DNA of 64,000 nucleotides from Acidobacteriota bacterium (GTDB lineage Bacteria; Acidobacteriota; Blastocatellia; RBC074): NCBI GenBank assembly GCA_019639255.1, contig JAHBSF010000017.1, positions 19,949-83,948 of the forward strand, in the 5' to 3' direction. Position 1 is the first letter of the stretch. The number at the start of each line of letters is the position of its first letter. The position numbers and the translations under genes were made by a program. This document shows, one piece after another, positions 10,636 through 18,303 of the stretch. Under the pieces are notes generated by a model, which saw only the letters and a list, made by a program, of their open reading frames with translations, was not told the DNA's origin and searched no databases.

Positions 10636-10715
<80 letters not shown>

Positions 10716-10877
10716 CAAAGAAGAAAAGGCATATTGCCATCGGCTGCTCGATTCTGTCAAGGCTGCCTCTCGGGGCAAAACCGCGCAAGACGCGGGCGGG
10801 CAGGCGCGGAAATTGCCGAAAGAAGATCACCCGTTGCCGGTATTGCGTTCCAGTCCGGTATTTTGCAGTTTCTGTTT

Positions 10878-11918
10878 TTAACGCCGGGCTTCGAGCAGGT
10901 CGAAGGGCGAACTGACGCCGAGGATTTCCAGGAAGCGTTTGTCCTCGTAGAGTTCCGAAAAATCCGCATCGTTCATCGCCTGCGCGCGATACCGCGGCTG
11001 TATCTGGATCGAGCGGTGCAGGTAGTCGAGCGCCTCGTCGCGCGCACCCGTCTGCGCGTGCGTGGCGGCCAGAGAATAAAGCAGGTGCGGCTCGTTGGGC
11101 CGCAAACGCAGCGCCTTTTCAAACAATGACCGCGCCTGCGTGAAATCGCCTATGTTGAGCGCTATCACGCCCCGGTCGTAAAGCTCTTCGGCATCGCGCG
11201 GCGACGCACTCGGACGCGGCATCTTCTGGTTGCAGATCTGAATGTAGGTCTGCGCGCGCGCGTTGATTTCGACTTCGTGAGGGAAACGGTGCTGAAGCGC
11301 CTCGAACATTTCCTTGGCTTCGGCAAACTGCCGGCGATTGAATACCTTCAAGGCCTGCTCAAACGCCTTCAACCCGCCCGTCGATACCTGACGCCGCACG
11401 GGTTCGCGCGGCGGCGGCGGCAGTACGGGCTGAAGCGGCGGCCTCACTACGCCCAACCCCTTTGCGCCCTTTACCCTCTTTATGCCCTTCGACGATACGC
11501 TCCTTGACGATACGACCTTTGACGGTGATTTTGACGGGCTCTTTGACGCGGCTTTTACCGCCGCCTTGACCGCACTTTTCAACGGCGCTTTTACCGCAGA
11601 CTTAACCCCGGATTTTCCCCCGGACTTAATCCCGGATTTGACCGGCGCTTTCCGCGCTCCTTTTAATACCGCTGCCTTTACTGCGCCCTTTGCCCCGGCT
11701 GCCGCTTTCACCCCCCTCGCAGACGCACCGCCGCCCGAAGCCGGCTTCTTGCCCGACTTCGGCTTGCCCGACTTCAACTTTGACTCCGGCTTCGCCGCCT
11801 GCTTCGCTCCGCGCTGCGCCGATTTCTTCGAAGCAGATCCGCTCCGCTTTATCGATCGCTGCTCCAGACCCTGCGCCAGGCTCCGCGTTTTGCTCCGCTT
11901 CGAGAGTGGTTCTCTCAT
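10878..11918 (-). CDS. Histone-H1-like Lys/Ala-rich domain fused to TPR domain
   Basis: The N-terminal half (about residues 1-165) is a low-complexity basic tail made of Lys, Ala, Ser and Gly repeats ([19 protein letters not shown]), like eukaryotic H1 tails and bacterial Hc1/Hc2 proteins. A Pro-rich linker ([14 protein letters not shown]) follows. From about residue 185 come tetratricopeptide-type helices: [20 protein letters not shown] and [20 protein letters not shown].. The C-terminus is [17 protein letters not shown]. No signal peptide is seen, so it is likely cytoplasmic and able to bind nucleic acid, with TPRs for partners. The ATG at 11918 is used; a TTG at 11930 with AAAGG upstream is possible. 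A strong promoter lies about 95 bp upstream. Confidence 0.8.
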   Translation of the reverse strand: MREPLSKRSKTRSLAQGLEQRSIKRSGSASKKSAQRGAKQAAKPESKLKSGKPKSGKKPASGGGASARGVKAAAGAKGAVKAAVLKGARKAPVKSGIKSGGKSGVKSAVKAPLKSAVKAAVKAASKSPSKSPSKVVSSRSVSSKGIKRVKGAKGLGVVRPPLQPVLPPPPREPVRRQVSTGGLKAFEQALKVFNRRQFAEAKEMFEALQHRFPHEVEINARAQTYIQICNQKMPRPSASPRDAEELYDRGVIALNIGDFTQARSLFEKALRLRPNEPHLLYSLAATHAQTGARDEALDYLHRSIQIQPRYRAQAMNDADFSELYEDKRFLEILGVSSPFDLLEARR

Positions 11919-12012
11919 CTTTGTCTTCAAAGATTCGCCTTTAAGGAAACGTTGCTTTCAAAGATACCGATTTCATTCCAACAAACTGCACTCTGACTTG
12001 CTAAGTGCCCGT

Positions 12013-12041
12013 TTTATAACAGATTAGCTGGTCGCTGTCAA
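12013..12041 (-). promoter_or_regulatory. Sigma-70-type promoter for the H1-like/TPR gene
   Basis: On the minus strand TTGACA (12041-12036) is followed after 17 bp by TATAAA (12018-12013). This is a near-consensus match about 95 bp upstream of the H1-like/TPR start. The untranslated leader contains no other obvious signal. Confidence 0.65.
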
Positions 12042-12164
12042 TCATACCCCGCTTTTTCCTTCACCCCATTTAACTTCTGCCGTGCAGCATAACGAACCGT
12101 GCAGCGTGGCGCAAAATGACCCGTAATTTTGGGAATCTGCTGCAAAGGCAAGGATTCAAATACT

Positions 12165-12701
12165 TTAATCGCAGGGATCGAGGGATTTAACCATAAGGTA
12201 GCCGTCGTCGCCGTTGGAGTAGTAGCGATCCATGCGCTGGACGATTATGTAGCCGAGTTGTTCGTAGAGGAACTGGGCGGCGAGGTTGCCGACGCGGACT
12301 TCGAGGCGGACGGTGCGGACGCCGCGGGCGGCGAAGCTGCGTTCGATTTCGTGCATCAGGAGGCGGGCAAGGCCGCGGCGCCGGGTTTCGGGGGCGACGC
12401 CGATTGTAGTGATATGGCCGGTGCCGTCCGGTTCGATGACGCCTATGACGAAGGCAGTCATATCGCCGTCTTCGGAGCGTATCTGTCGCGCGACGGTTTG
12501 AGTGTTGGAGAGCAGGTAGCGAAATGTTTCGCGTTCGTAGGCTTCGCCGTCTATAAAGCAGCGCAGATCGAGTTGCCAGCACTCGTTGAGGTCCGTGAGC
12601 GTGATGGGCGACATCGTGCCCTTGAAGGTCTTCAAGCGCCTGCCCGCCGCCTGAACCGGCTGCGCATCGCCCGCCGAGGTATCCGTAATCCGCTTCAACA
12701 T
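12165..12701 (-). CDS. rimI: GNAT N-acetyltransferase, RimI-like
   Basis: This 178-residue acetyl-CoA-dependent acetyltransferase resembles RimI, which acetylates the N-terminal alanine of ribosomal protein S18. The GNAT core is clear: [20 protein letters not shown] contains the acetyl-CoA pyrophosphate loop R-R-x-G-x-A, preceded by beta strand 4 ([10 protein letters not shown]). It ends with the [19 protein letters not shown] block typical of RimI. The N-terminal 30 residues ([20 protein letters not shown]) have no counterpart in the family and could be an extension; an internal Met at residue 30 is the alternative start. RimI cannot be separated from related acetyltransferases by sequence alone. 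It lies downstream of queA on the same strand. Confidence 0.8.
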   Translation of the reverse strand: MLKRITDTSAGDAQPVQAAGRRLKTFKGTMSPITLTDLNECWQLDLRCFIDGEAYERETFRYLLSNTQTVARQIRSEDGDMTAFVIGVIEPDGTGHITTIGVAPETRRRGLARLLMHEIERSFAARGVRTVRLEVRVGNLAAQFLYEQLGYIIVQRMDRYYSNGDDGYLMVKSLDPCD

Positions 12702-12776
12702 CGTTAAACTACAGGAAACTACTGGAAACCATAGAAAATTACAGAAAATTACAGAACGACTTTACAGATCGCCGCA

Positions 12777-13829
12777 TTACACAATCAGCATGCAGTCGCC
12801 GTAGCTGTAAAAGCGATACCGTGCGGCGACCGCGTGACGATAGGCTTCGAGTATTGGTTCGCGTCCGCCGAACGCGGCGACGAGCATGAGTAAAGACGAT
12901 TCCGGAAGATGAAAGTTCGTCAGTAATGCATCCACTACGCGAAAACGGTATCCAGGATAAATGAATAGCCCGGTTACCCCGCTCCCCGGGCGCACCGTGC
13001 CGCCGTCTTCGGCCGCGCTTTCGAGCGCGCGCACGCTTGTAGTGCCCACGGCGAGGAGGCGCCCGCCCGAGGCGCGTCTGCGGTTGATGGTTTCGGCCGC
13101 CTCCGGCGTGATCTCGTAGCGCTCGGCGGCGATGCGGTGCTCCTCTATACGCTCTACGCGCACGGGCTGAAAAGTAGCATACCCGACGTGGTGCGTGATC
13201 TCGATTGTGTCAACGCCGCGCGCGCGCAGTTCTTCGAGCACCCGCGGCGTAAAATGCAGCCCCGCAGTCGGCGCGGCGATTGCCCCTCTACGCCGCGCGT
13301 ACACGGTCTGATAGCGGGGCTCGTCTATGCGTGCGGTGCGTTCGCGTCTGATGTAGGGCGGAAGCGGCGTATTTCCGATCTCGTCTACGATGCGCTCGAA
13401 CTGATCCGAAGGGCAATCGAAGCGGATGCGCCTGCGTCCCTCCTCGCCTGCGGATACCACTACGCCGCGCAACCGCCCGCAGCCGAAGTCGATTTCCGCG
13501 CCGATGCGCAGTGCGCGGCCCGGTTTGGCAAGCACCTCCCATTCGTTTTCGCCGTCTTCCGCACGTGCAATCAGCAATGCCTCGACCTGCGCGCCCGATG
13601 CACCGGAAATCATGCGCCTTCCGACGAGCCGCGCCGGAAACACCCGCGTGTTGTTCAGAACTACGAGATCGTCCGGCCCAAGCATCGACGGCAGCTCGGC
13701 AAAACTCTCATCGCGCCACACACCGCGCGCCCTGTCGACTACGAGCATTCGCGACCGGTCGCGTTCGGGCGCCGGCTCCTGCGCGATCAGTTCTGCGGGC
13801 AGTTCGTAGTCGAAATCGGCTCGTTGCAT
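12777..13829 (-). CDS. queA: S-adenosylmethionine:tRNA ribosyltransferase-isomerase
   Basis: QueA transfers and isomerises the ribosyl group of SAM onto 7-aminomethyl-deazaguanine in tRNA, giving epoxyqueuosine at the wobble base of GUN anticodons. The sequence starts at the family N-terminus, DFDYELPAELIAQEPAPERD, and contains the hallmark RTARIDEPRYQTVYARR..GAIAAPTAGLHFT as well as VGYATFQPVR and LTNFHLPESSLLMLV. Length (350 residues) is standard and the ATG start is at the usual position. Downstream lies the RimI-like gene (75 bp away); upstream a family A palindrome separates it from ruvB. The other queuosine genes are not in the window. Confidence 0.97.
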   Translation of the reverse strand: MQRADFDYELPAELIAQEPAPERDRSRMLVVDRARGVWRDESFAELPSMLGPDDLVVLNNTRVFPARLVGRRMISGASGAQVEALLIARAEDGENEWEVLAKPGRALRIGAEIDFGCGRLRGVVVSAGEEGRRRIRFDCPSDQFERIVDEIGNTPLPPYIRRERTARIDEPRYQTVYARRRGAIAAPTAGLHFTPRVLEELRARGVDTIEITHHVGYATFQPVRVERIEEHRIAAERYEITPEAAETINRRRASGGRLLAVGTTSVRALESAAEDGGTVRPGSGVTGLFIYPGYRFRVVDALLTNFHLPESSLLMLVAAFGGREPILEAYRHAVAARYRFYSYGDCMLIV

Positions 13830-13864
13830 AATCAGAAAAAGAAACCCCGAAATTGGACATAAAA

Positions 13865-13960
13865 CAGAGATAACGGAACATACGAAAAAAGACGGAAGCT
13901 ACAGAAATATTCAACTTTTTCGTAAATTTCGTTTCATTTCGTTTTTTCCGTCATCTCTCT
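13865..13960. repeat. Family A intergenic palindrome (copy 2)
   Basis: Left arm CAGAGATAACGGAACATACG; right arm ends CCGTCATCTCTCT. It fills most of the gap between the ruvB stop and the queA start (both minus strand), so it would be transcribed between two co-directional genes. Confidence 0.85.
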
Positions 13961-14003
13961 TGCCGTCTCAGGCTTTGTACGATTCTCGTAAGGATCGATT
14001 TAG

Positions 14004-15056
14004 TCAAAACAGATCGCGCTGGTTGCCCGGAGCGCGGTAATCGAGTCCGAGGTGGAGATAAGCAGCCGGCGTCGCCATCCTCCCGCGCGGCGTGCGGTTG
14101 AGAAAACCTATCTGTATCAGGTACGGCTCGTAGATTTCCTCTATCGCCTCTTTTTCTTCCTGGATGGCGGCCGAAATCGTAGCCACGCCCACGGGGCCGC
14201 CGCCGAACTTTTCTATGATCGTAATCAGCATCCTGCGATCCACCTCGTCGAGTCCGTAGCGGTCGACTTCCATGCGGTTGAGCGCATCGTTGGCTACGGC
14301 GGCCGATATGCGCCCCTCGTGCTCCACTTCGGCGAAATCGCGCACGCGCCGCAGCAGTCGGTTGGCTATGCGCGGCGTGCCGCGCGCCCGCTCGGCTATG
14401 GCCCGCGCGCCCGGATCATCCACTTCCACGCCGAGTATCGCCGCCGAGCGCACGACGATGGCCTGCAGATCGTCTACGGGGTAGAAATCCAGGTGGAAGT
14501 TGATTCCGAAGCGGCCGCGCAGGGGCGCCGAAATCAGCCCGGCGCGCGTGGTTGCTCCTATGAGTGTAAAGCGCGGCAGATCGAGTTTGACCGAACGCGC
14601 CGCGGGTCCCTGTCCAATGACCAGATCAAGTTCGAAATCCTCCATCGCCGGGTAAAGAATTTCCTCGATTGCCGGATGCAGCCTGTGAATCTCGTCGATA
14701 AAAAGAACGTCGCCCTCGCTGAGGTTTGTCAGTATGGCTGCAAGATCGCCGGCTTTTTCGATCACGGGGCCGGCCGTCATCCGCATCTGCGCGCCCATTT
14801 CGCGCGCTACTATGCTTGCAAGACTCGTCTTTCCAAGGCCCGGCGGCCCGTTGAGCAGCAGGTGGTCGAGCGCCTCGCCGCGCGCCCGTGCGGCCTTGAC
14901 GAAGATGCCCAGGTTTTCCTTTACCTTCGACTGCCCTATGTATTCGCGCAGCCATTGCGGGCGCAGCGACAGTTCGAAATCCCGTTCCTGCTCCAGGGCC
15001 GCGCCCTCGATCAGCCGTCCGTCGCCTGCATCCTCGTCGTTTTTCTTTCTCGCCAT
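14004..15056 (-). CDS. ruvB: Holliday junction branch-migration DNA helicase RuvB
   Basis: RuvB is the AAA+ motor that drives branch migration of Holliday junctions with RuvA. Visible features are the start of the large domain ([19 protein letters not shown]), Walker [12 protein letters not shown], Walker [11 protein letters not shown], sensor 1 [10 protein letters not shown] and the C-terminal winged helix ending [10 protein letters not shown]. The 350 residues match the family. The N-terminal 25 residues ([14 protein letters not shown]..) are a charged extension of a kind often seen. The ATG start lies 38 bp after the ruvA stop, so ruvA-ruvB form a classic operon. ruvC is not present nearby. 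Confidence 0.98.
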   Translation of the reverse strand: MARKKNDEDAGDGRLIEGAALEQERDFELSLRPQWLREYIGQSKVKENLGIFVKAARARGEALDHLLLNGPPGLGKTSLASIVAREMGAQMRMTAGPVIEKAGDLAAILTNLSEGDVLFIDEIHRLHPAIEEILYPAMEDFELDLVIGQGPAARSVKLDLPRFTLIGATTRAGLISAPLRGRFGINFHLDFYPVDDLQAIVVRSAAILGVEVDDPGARAIAERARGTPRIANRLLRRVRDFAEVEHEGRISAAVANDALNRMEVDRYGLDEVDRRMLITIIEKFGGGPVGVATISAAIQEEKEAIEEIYEPYLIQIGFLNRTPRGRMATPAAYLHLGLDYRAPGNQRDLF

Positions 15057-15094
15057 TTTTTACATTCACCCGGGCGGCATTTCCCCGATCAGCC

Positions 15095-15706
15095 TCAGCG
15101 GGAAAGACCGCGCAGCGCGCGCTTGAGCAGCGCCTCGAACCCCCCGCCCGATTCTTCCTTGAGCGCCGCGCTCACCGCGCGTTCGGCCGCCGCCTTCTGG
15201 TAACCCAGATTGACGAGCGCCGATATGATATCCTCGCGCACGTCCGCAGCGCCCGACTCGGGCGCCCTCGCCGTACTGTCCGCACCGGCATCAGCGGCAA
15301 CAAGCGCAGCGGCCTTGTCGCGCAATTCGACGATCAGCCGTTCGGCCGTCTTTCGCCCCACGCCCGGTATCGCCACAAGCCGCGCCAGATTGCCGCTGCG
15401 TATCGCTTCGATCAATTCCTCCGCGCTCAAACCCGACAATACCGTGATTGCAAGCTTCGGCCCGATTCCCGATACGCTCGTCAACATCAGAAAGAGTTTT
15501 TTTTCACGTTCGGTGCGAAAGCCGTAAAGCAGCAGTGCATCTTCGCGGACGTAGGTGTATACGCGCAATGATACTTCCGACCCGGTTTCACCGAGGTCGT
15601 AGAAGGTCGAGAGCGGGACGGTCAGTTCGTAGCCTACGCCGGCGACATCTACGATGACCGAATTGGGTTGTTTCTGAAAGAGTTTGCCCGTCAGATGCGC
15701 GATCAA
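15095..15706 (-). CDS. ruvA: Holliday junction DNA-binding protein RuvA
   Basis: RuvA holds the Holliday junction and loads RuvB. Three domains are recognisable: the N-terminal OB fold (MIAHLTGKLFQKQPNSVIVD..GVGYELTVP), two helix-hairpin-helix motifs (LTSVSGIGPKLAITVLSG and AIPGVGRKTAERLIVEL) and the C-terminal domain that contacts RuvB (ALVNLGYQKAAAERAV). It has 203 residues, as usual. The start codon is TTG: it gives the full family N-terminus and has GGGAG about nine bases upstream. The TTG overlaps the TGA of a small Cys-rich frame. ruvC, often first in this operon, is missing. Confidence 0.97.
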   Translation of the reverse strand: MIAHLTGKLFQKQPNSVIVDVAGVGYELTVPLSTFYDLGETGSEVSLRVYTYVREDALLLYGFRTEREKKLFLMLTSVSGIGPKLAITVLSGLSAEELIEAIRSGNLARLVAIPGVGRKTAERLIVELRDKAAALVAADAGADSTARAPESGAADVREDIISALVNLGYQKAAAERAVSAALKEESGGGFEALLKRALRGLSR

Positions 15707-15927
15707 TCGACTGCTCCCTGCACTGTCGCTTTACCCGAAGCCCTGTCCAAAGCCTCATGTAATGGCTGCGGATTGAGCCCCATACGAATGGCGCTGTGTA
15801 TGCAGTTTACGCAACCTTTGCAAGCAGAGTCAAAGCCGGGGTTGCAGCGGTTGTAAATCGGGCGGCGGGCGGGCGGGAACAGGTGTGAGAGCGGTGCGGC
15901 GGAGCCTTGCGTTGACAGCCTGCGCAC
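15703..15927 (-). CDS. Possible small Cys-rich protein preceding ruvA
   Basis: A 74-codon frame opens with GTG and ends in a TGA that overlaps the TTG start of ruvA. The centre, CNPGFDSACKGCVNCIHSAI, has four cysteines in a pattern that could bind metal, followed by a helical stretch NPQPLHEALDRA. I do not recognise a family. Support comes from the translational coupling geometry and the Cys pattern. Against it are the GTG start without a clear ribosome site, the Pro/Arg-rich first third and the overlap with the rex promoter region on the other strand. Treat it as a hypothesis. Confidence 0.3.
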   Translation of the reverse strand: MRRLSTQGSAAPLSHLFPPARRPIYNRCNPGFDSACKGCVNCIHSAIRMGLNPQPLHEALDRASGKATVQGAVD

Positions 15928-15940
15928 GCGTGCGATAGAG
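15912..15940 (+). promoter_or_regulatory. Candidate promoter for rex
   Basis: TTGACA at 15912-15917 is followed by a weaker -10 box (ATAGAG at 15935, 17-bp spacing, or GATAGA with 16 bp). It lies about 55 bp upstream of the rex start. I could not find a clear TTGTGAA-N6-TTCACAA Rex operator near it, so autoregulation is not shown by the sequence. Confidence 0.5.
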
Positions 15941-15995
15941 TGACCGCGAGGAGTGGCGGATGGCTGGGTAGCCTCGCTGTTCGAAGCCTATCCGT

Positions 15996-16709
15996 ATGAA
16001 GACAGAGAAGATTTCGGAACTGACTACTAACCGGCTGTCGGTCTATTTGCGCTGTCTGAACGAGCTGGCTGCGGCCGGCGTGGAGACGATCTCATCACAG
16101 GCGCTGGCCGAGCAGTTCAATCTAAACTCGGCCCAAATCCGCAAGGATCTCGCCTATTTCGGCGAATTCGGCGTGCGCGGCGTCGGGTATTACGTCAACG
16201 ACCTGCGCGAGCATCTGCGGCAGATACTCGGACTTACGCGCGATCACAGGATCGCGATTGTCGGCGCGGGCAATCTCGGGCTGGCGCTTGCAAACTATCA
16301 GGGTTTTAATCTGCAAACCTTTCAGATAGTGGCCCTGCTCGACAGCGATCCGGGGAAAATCGGCAGCCCGGCGCGCACAGGCCTCCTGATCGAAGACGTG
16401 CAGAACCTCGCCGAAGTGATACGGCGCGAGGAAATCAGCATCGTAATCATTGCCGTGCCCGCAGTCGCCGCAGAATCCGTGCTCGACGAGGCGACGGCCG
16501 CCGGTGTAAAGGCAGTGCTGAATTTCGCCCCCGTACGCCTGCATCCGAAACCCGGCGTAAAAGTCAAGAACGTCGATCTGACGATCTCGCTCGAAAGTCT
16601 CTCGTATTTCCTCGCGCGTCCGAGCGCGACGGGTGTGATCGTGGATTACCGCGATTTCCTGCCTACCGAGGACGCAACCGAAAACGGACAGGCGCAATCG
16701 GCGGGATAA
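15996..16709 (+). CDS. rex: Redox-sensing transcriptional repressor Rex
   Basis: Rex senses the NADH/NAD+ ratio and releases DNA when NADH is high. The N-terminal winged helix is intact (ISSQALAEQFNLNSAQIRKD, then LAYFGEFGVRGVGYYV). The Rossmann NAD(H) domain begins IAIVGAGNLGLALANY. The C-terminal swapped helix region (YFLARPSATGVIVDYRDFL) is followed by a short polar tail. At 237 residues it is slightly longer than usual. It stands 30 bp upstream of the class II aldolase and co-directional with the shell-protein genes, so redox control of that locus is likely but inferred. The ribosome-binding site is weak. Confidence 0.95.
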   Translation: MKTEKISELTTNRLSVYLRCLNELAAAGVETISSQALAEQFNLNSAQIRKDLAYFGEFGVRGVGYYVNDLREHLRQILGLTRDHRIAIVGAGNLGLALANYQGFNLQTFQIVALLDSDPGKIGSPARTGLLIEDVQNLAEVIRREEISIVIIAVPAVAAESVLDEATAAGVKAVLNFAPVRLHPKPGVKVKNVDLTISLESLSYFLARPSATGVIVDYRDFLPTEDATENGQAQSAG

Positions 16710-16739
16710 ACGCTGCAAGAAAGCTCGGAACAGATCCGG

Positions 16740-17525
16740 ATGGAACACAGCGAGATCAGGGAGCAGATCGTCGATTATGCGCGCCGCTGCTATGACCGCG
16801 GAATGATCGTCGCCGGCGACGGCAATATCAGCGCCCGCATAGCTCGGGATCGCATACTCGCTACACCCTCCGGCGTCAGCAAGGGCTGGATGACGCCGGA
16901 TATGATCGTCCTGGTCGATCTCGAAGGACGGCCGCTCGAAAATACGAAATACCGCGTCTCCTCCGAATTCCCGATGCACCAGATCATCTACCGGCATCGG
17001 CCCGACATTCACGCCGTAGTCCACGCGCATCCGCCGCACGCCACCGGGTTCGCCGTCGCCGGGCTTGCGCTCGACAAGGCGATACTCTCCGAAGTCGTAC
17101 TCACGCTCGGATGCGTGCCGCTGGCCCGCTACGGCACACCATCGACCGATGAGCTGACCGCGGCCATCGAACCGTATCTGGCCTACCACGACGCGCTGCT
17201 GATGGCCAATCACGGCGCGGTGGCTTATGCGGAAACGCTCGAAAAAGCGTTCAACAAACTCGAAACGCTCGAACATACGGCGCGCATCAGCCTGATTGCG
17301 CGCAGCCTCGGCAACGAAAACACGCTGCCCGTAGATGCGATCGAAAAACTTTATGAAATTCGCGAACGCGGCGGAATGATGCGCCCCGAGGCGCGCACCA
17401 ACCAGGCCTGCCCCTACACGCCGGAGCAGGCCGCATCAGGCGTCAACATACACGAAAGCGTTACGTTGACGCGCGATGAACTGCTCGAACTGCTCGTTGA
17501 ATCGGCGCAACTGGCGCGCCGCTGA
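16740..17525 (+). CDS. Class II aldolase (fuculose-phosphate aldolase-like), probable microcompartment enzyme
   Basis: This zinc aldolase belongs to the FucA/AraD/adducin family, which cleaves sugar-1-phosphates to dihydroxyacetone phosphate and an aldehyde such as lactaldehyde. Zinc ligands and base are visible: E76 (SSEFPMH), H95 and H97 (VVHAHPPH) and H158 (MANHGA). At 261 residues it is about 45 longer than FucA. The extra part is a linker (PYTPEQAASGVNIHES) and a terminal helix, TRDELLELLVESAQLARR. A linker plus terminal amphipathic helix is the form of microcompartment encapsulation peptides. The next two genes encode shell proteins. Class II aldolases are signature enzymes of fucose/rhamnose-type microcompartments. 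The exact substrate is not shown. Confidence 0.88.
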   Translation: MEHSEIREQIVDYARRCYDRGMIVAGDGNISARIARDRILATPSGVSKGWMTPDMIVLVDLEGRPLENTKYRVSSEFPMHQIIYRHRPDIHAVVHAHPPHATGFAVAGLALDKAILSEVVLTLGCVPLARYGTPSTDELTAAIEPYLAYHDALLMANHGAVAYAETLEKAFNKLETLEHTARISLIARSLGNENTLPVDAIEKLYEIRERGGMMRPEARTNQACPYTPEQAASGVNIHESVTLTRDELLELLVESAQLARR

Positions 17526-17587
17526 GGTAAATAACAAACCGCTGAAGAAGCAAACAAACGGATTTTGCCGAAAGGAGTCTCCAATTG

Positions 17588-17878
17588 ATGGAAGCACTCG
17601 GAATGATTGAAACCAAGGGACTGGTAGCCATGATCGAAGCCGCTGATGCGATGGTCAAGGCGGCGAACGTGCAACTGGTCGGGTACGAAAAGATCGGCGC
17701 CGGATTCGTCACCGCAATCGTGCGCGGCGATGTCGCGGCGGTAAAGGCGGCCACCGACGCCGGAGCCGCGGCCGCGCGCCGCGTAGGCGAACTCGTATCG
17801 GTTCACGTAATCCCGCGCCCGCACGCATCGGTGGACGAAAACCTGCCCGTTTCGCTCGAAGCGCGAGGAAAGAAGTAA
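17588..17878 (+). CDS. Bacterial microcompartment shell protein, hexamer type (BMC-H)
   Basis: This single-BMC-domain protein (96 residues) forms hexameric tiles of a microcompartment shell. Its N-terminus, [21 protein letters not shown], and the [20 protein letters not shown] segment are diagnostic of the PduA/EutM/CcmK group. The pore-loop region reads KIGAGF instead of the common KIGSGL, so the pore lining may differ slightly. The C-terminus ends [16 protein letters not shown] plus a short basic tail. The ATG at 17588 is preferred to the TTG at 17585: AAAGGAG lies nine bases upstream. It follows the aldolase by 62 bp. A family A palindrome separates it from the pentamer gene. Confidence 0.96.
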   Translation: MEALGMIETKGLVAMIEAADAMVKAANVQLVGYEKIGAGFVTAIVRGDVAAVKAATDAGAAAARRVGELVSVHVIPRPHASVDENLPVSLEARGKK

Positions 17879-17888
17879 TGAAGGAGGA

Positions 17889-17997
17889 AAGAGAGATAAC
17901 GGAACAAACGAAATAAGACAAAACATACGGAAAGAAAACCCGACTATGCTTCTTTCCGTAGTTTTCGTCTATTTTCGTTTGTTCCGTTATCTCTCTT
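17889..17997. repeat. Family A intergenic palindrome (copy 3)
   Basis: Left arm AAGAGAGATAACGGAACAAA; right arm ends TTTGTTCCGTTATCTCTCT. It lies between the BMC-H and BMC-P genes, so a transcript covering both shell genes would carry a long hairpin between them. That could set the ratio of hexamer to pentamer (inference). Confidence 0.88.
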
Positions 17998-18023
17998 TTC
18001 TCCCTCGATGCCGGGTCTCCACC

Positions 18024-18293
18024 ATGATCATCGGACGAATCGTCGGAACGGTCGTCGCCACGCGCAAGGACGTGCGGCTTGAGGGCGCAAAGCTGCTGCT
18101 TGTGCGCCCGCTTACGCTCGACGGCAGGGACGAAAACAACTTTCTGGTTGCGATCGACACCGTAGGCGCGGGCTTCCGCGAGCGCGTCCTTGTGGTTTCG
18201 GGCAGCAGCGCCCGGCTCGCCGAAGGCATGAAGGACCGCCCCGTAGACGCCGCCATCGTGGGCATCATCGACACCGTCGAAGTGACGGATTAG
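18024..18293 (+). CDS. Bacterial microcompartment vertex protein, pentamer type (EutN/CcmL)
   Basis: This 89-residue EutN/CcmL-family protein caps the vertices of a polyhedral microcompartment as a pentamer. The family start is exact (MIIGRIVGTVVATRKDVRLE), followed by KLLLVRPL, the VAIDTVGAGFRERVLVVSGSSAR core and the terminal AAIVGIIDTVEV. The open frame extends upstream to 17946, but that part is the translated palindrome arm (FRLFRYLSF), so the ATG at 18024 is the true start. It stops 10 bp before nadE. With BMC-H upstream these are the only two shell genes in the window; no trimeric BMC-T is present. Confidence 0.96.
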   Translation: MIIGRIVGTVVATRKDVRLEGAKLLLVRPLTLDGRDENNFLVAIDTVGAGFRERVLVVSGSSARLAEGMKDRPVDAAIVGIIDTVEVTD

Positions 18294-18303
18294 ACAGACC
18301 GCC

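Noticed and set aside
11277..12027. Plus-strand ORFs rich in Asp/Phe/Ala opposite the H1-like gene
   Set aside because: Asp/Phe/Thr periodicity is the complement of the Lys/Ala/Ser codons on the real strand.
15860..15995. Rex operator upstream of rex
   Set aside because: I looked for TTGTGAA-N6-TTCACAA or a close half-site pair and did not find a convincing match.
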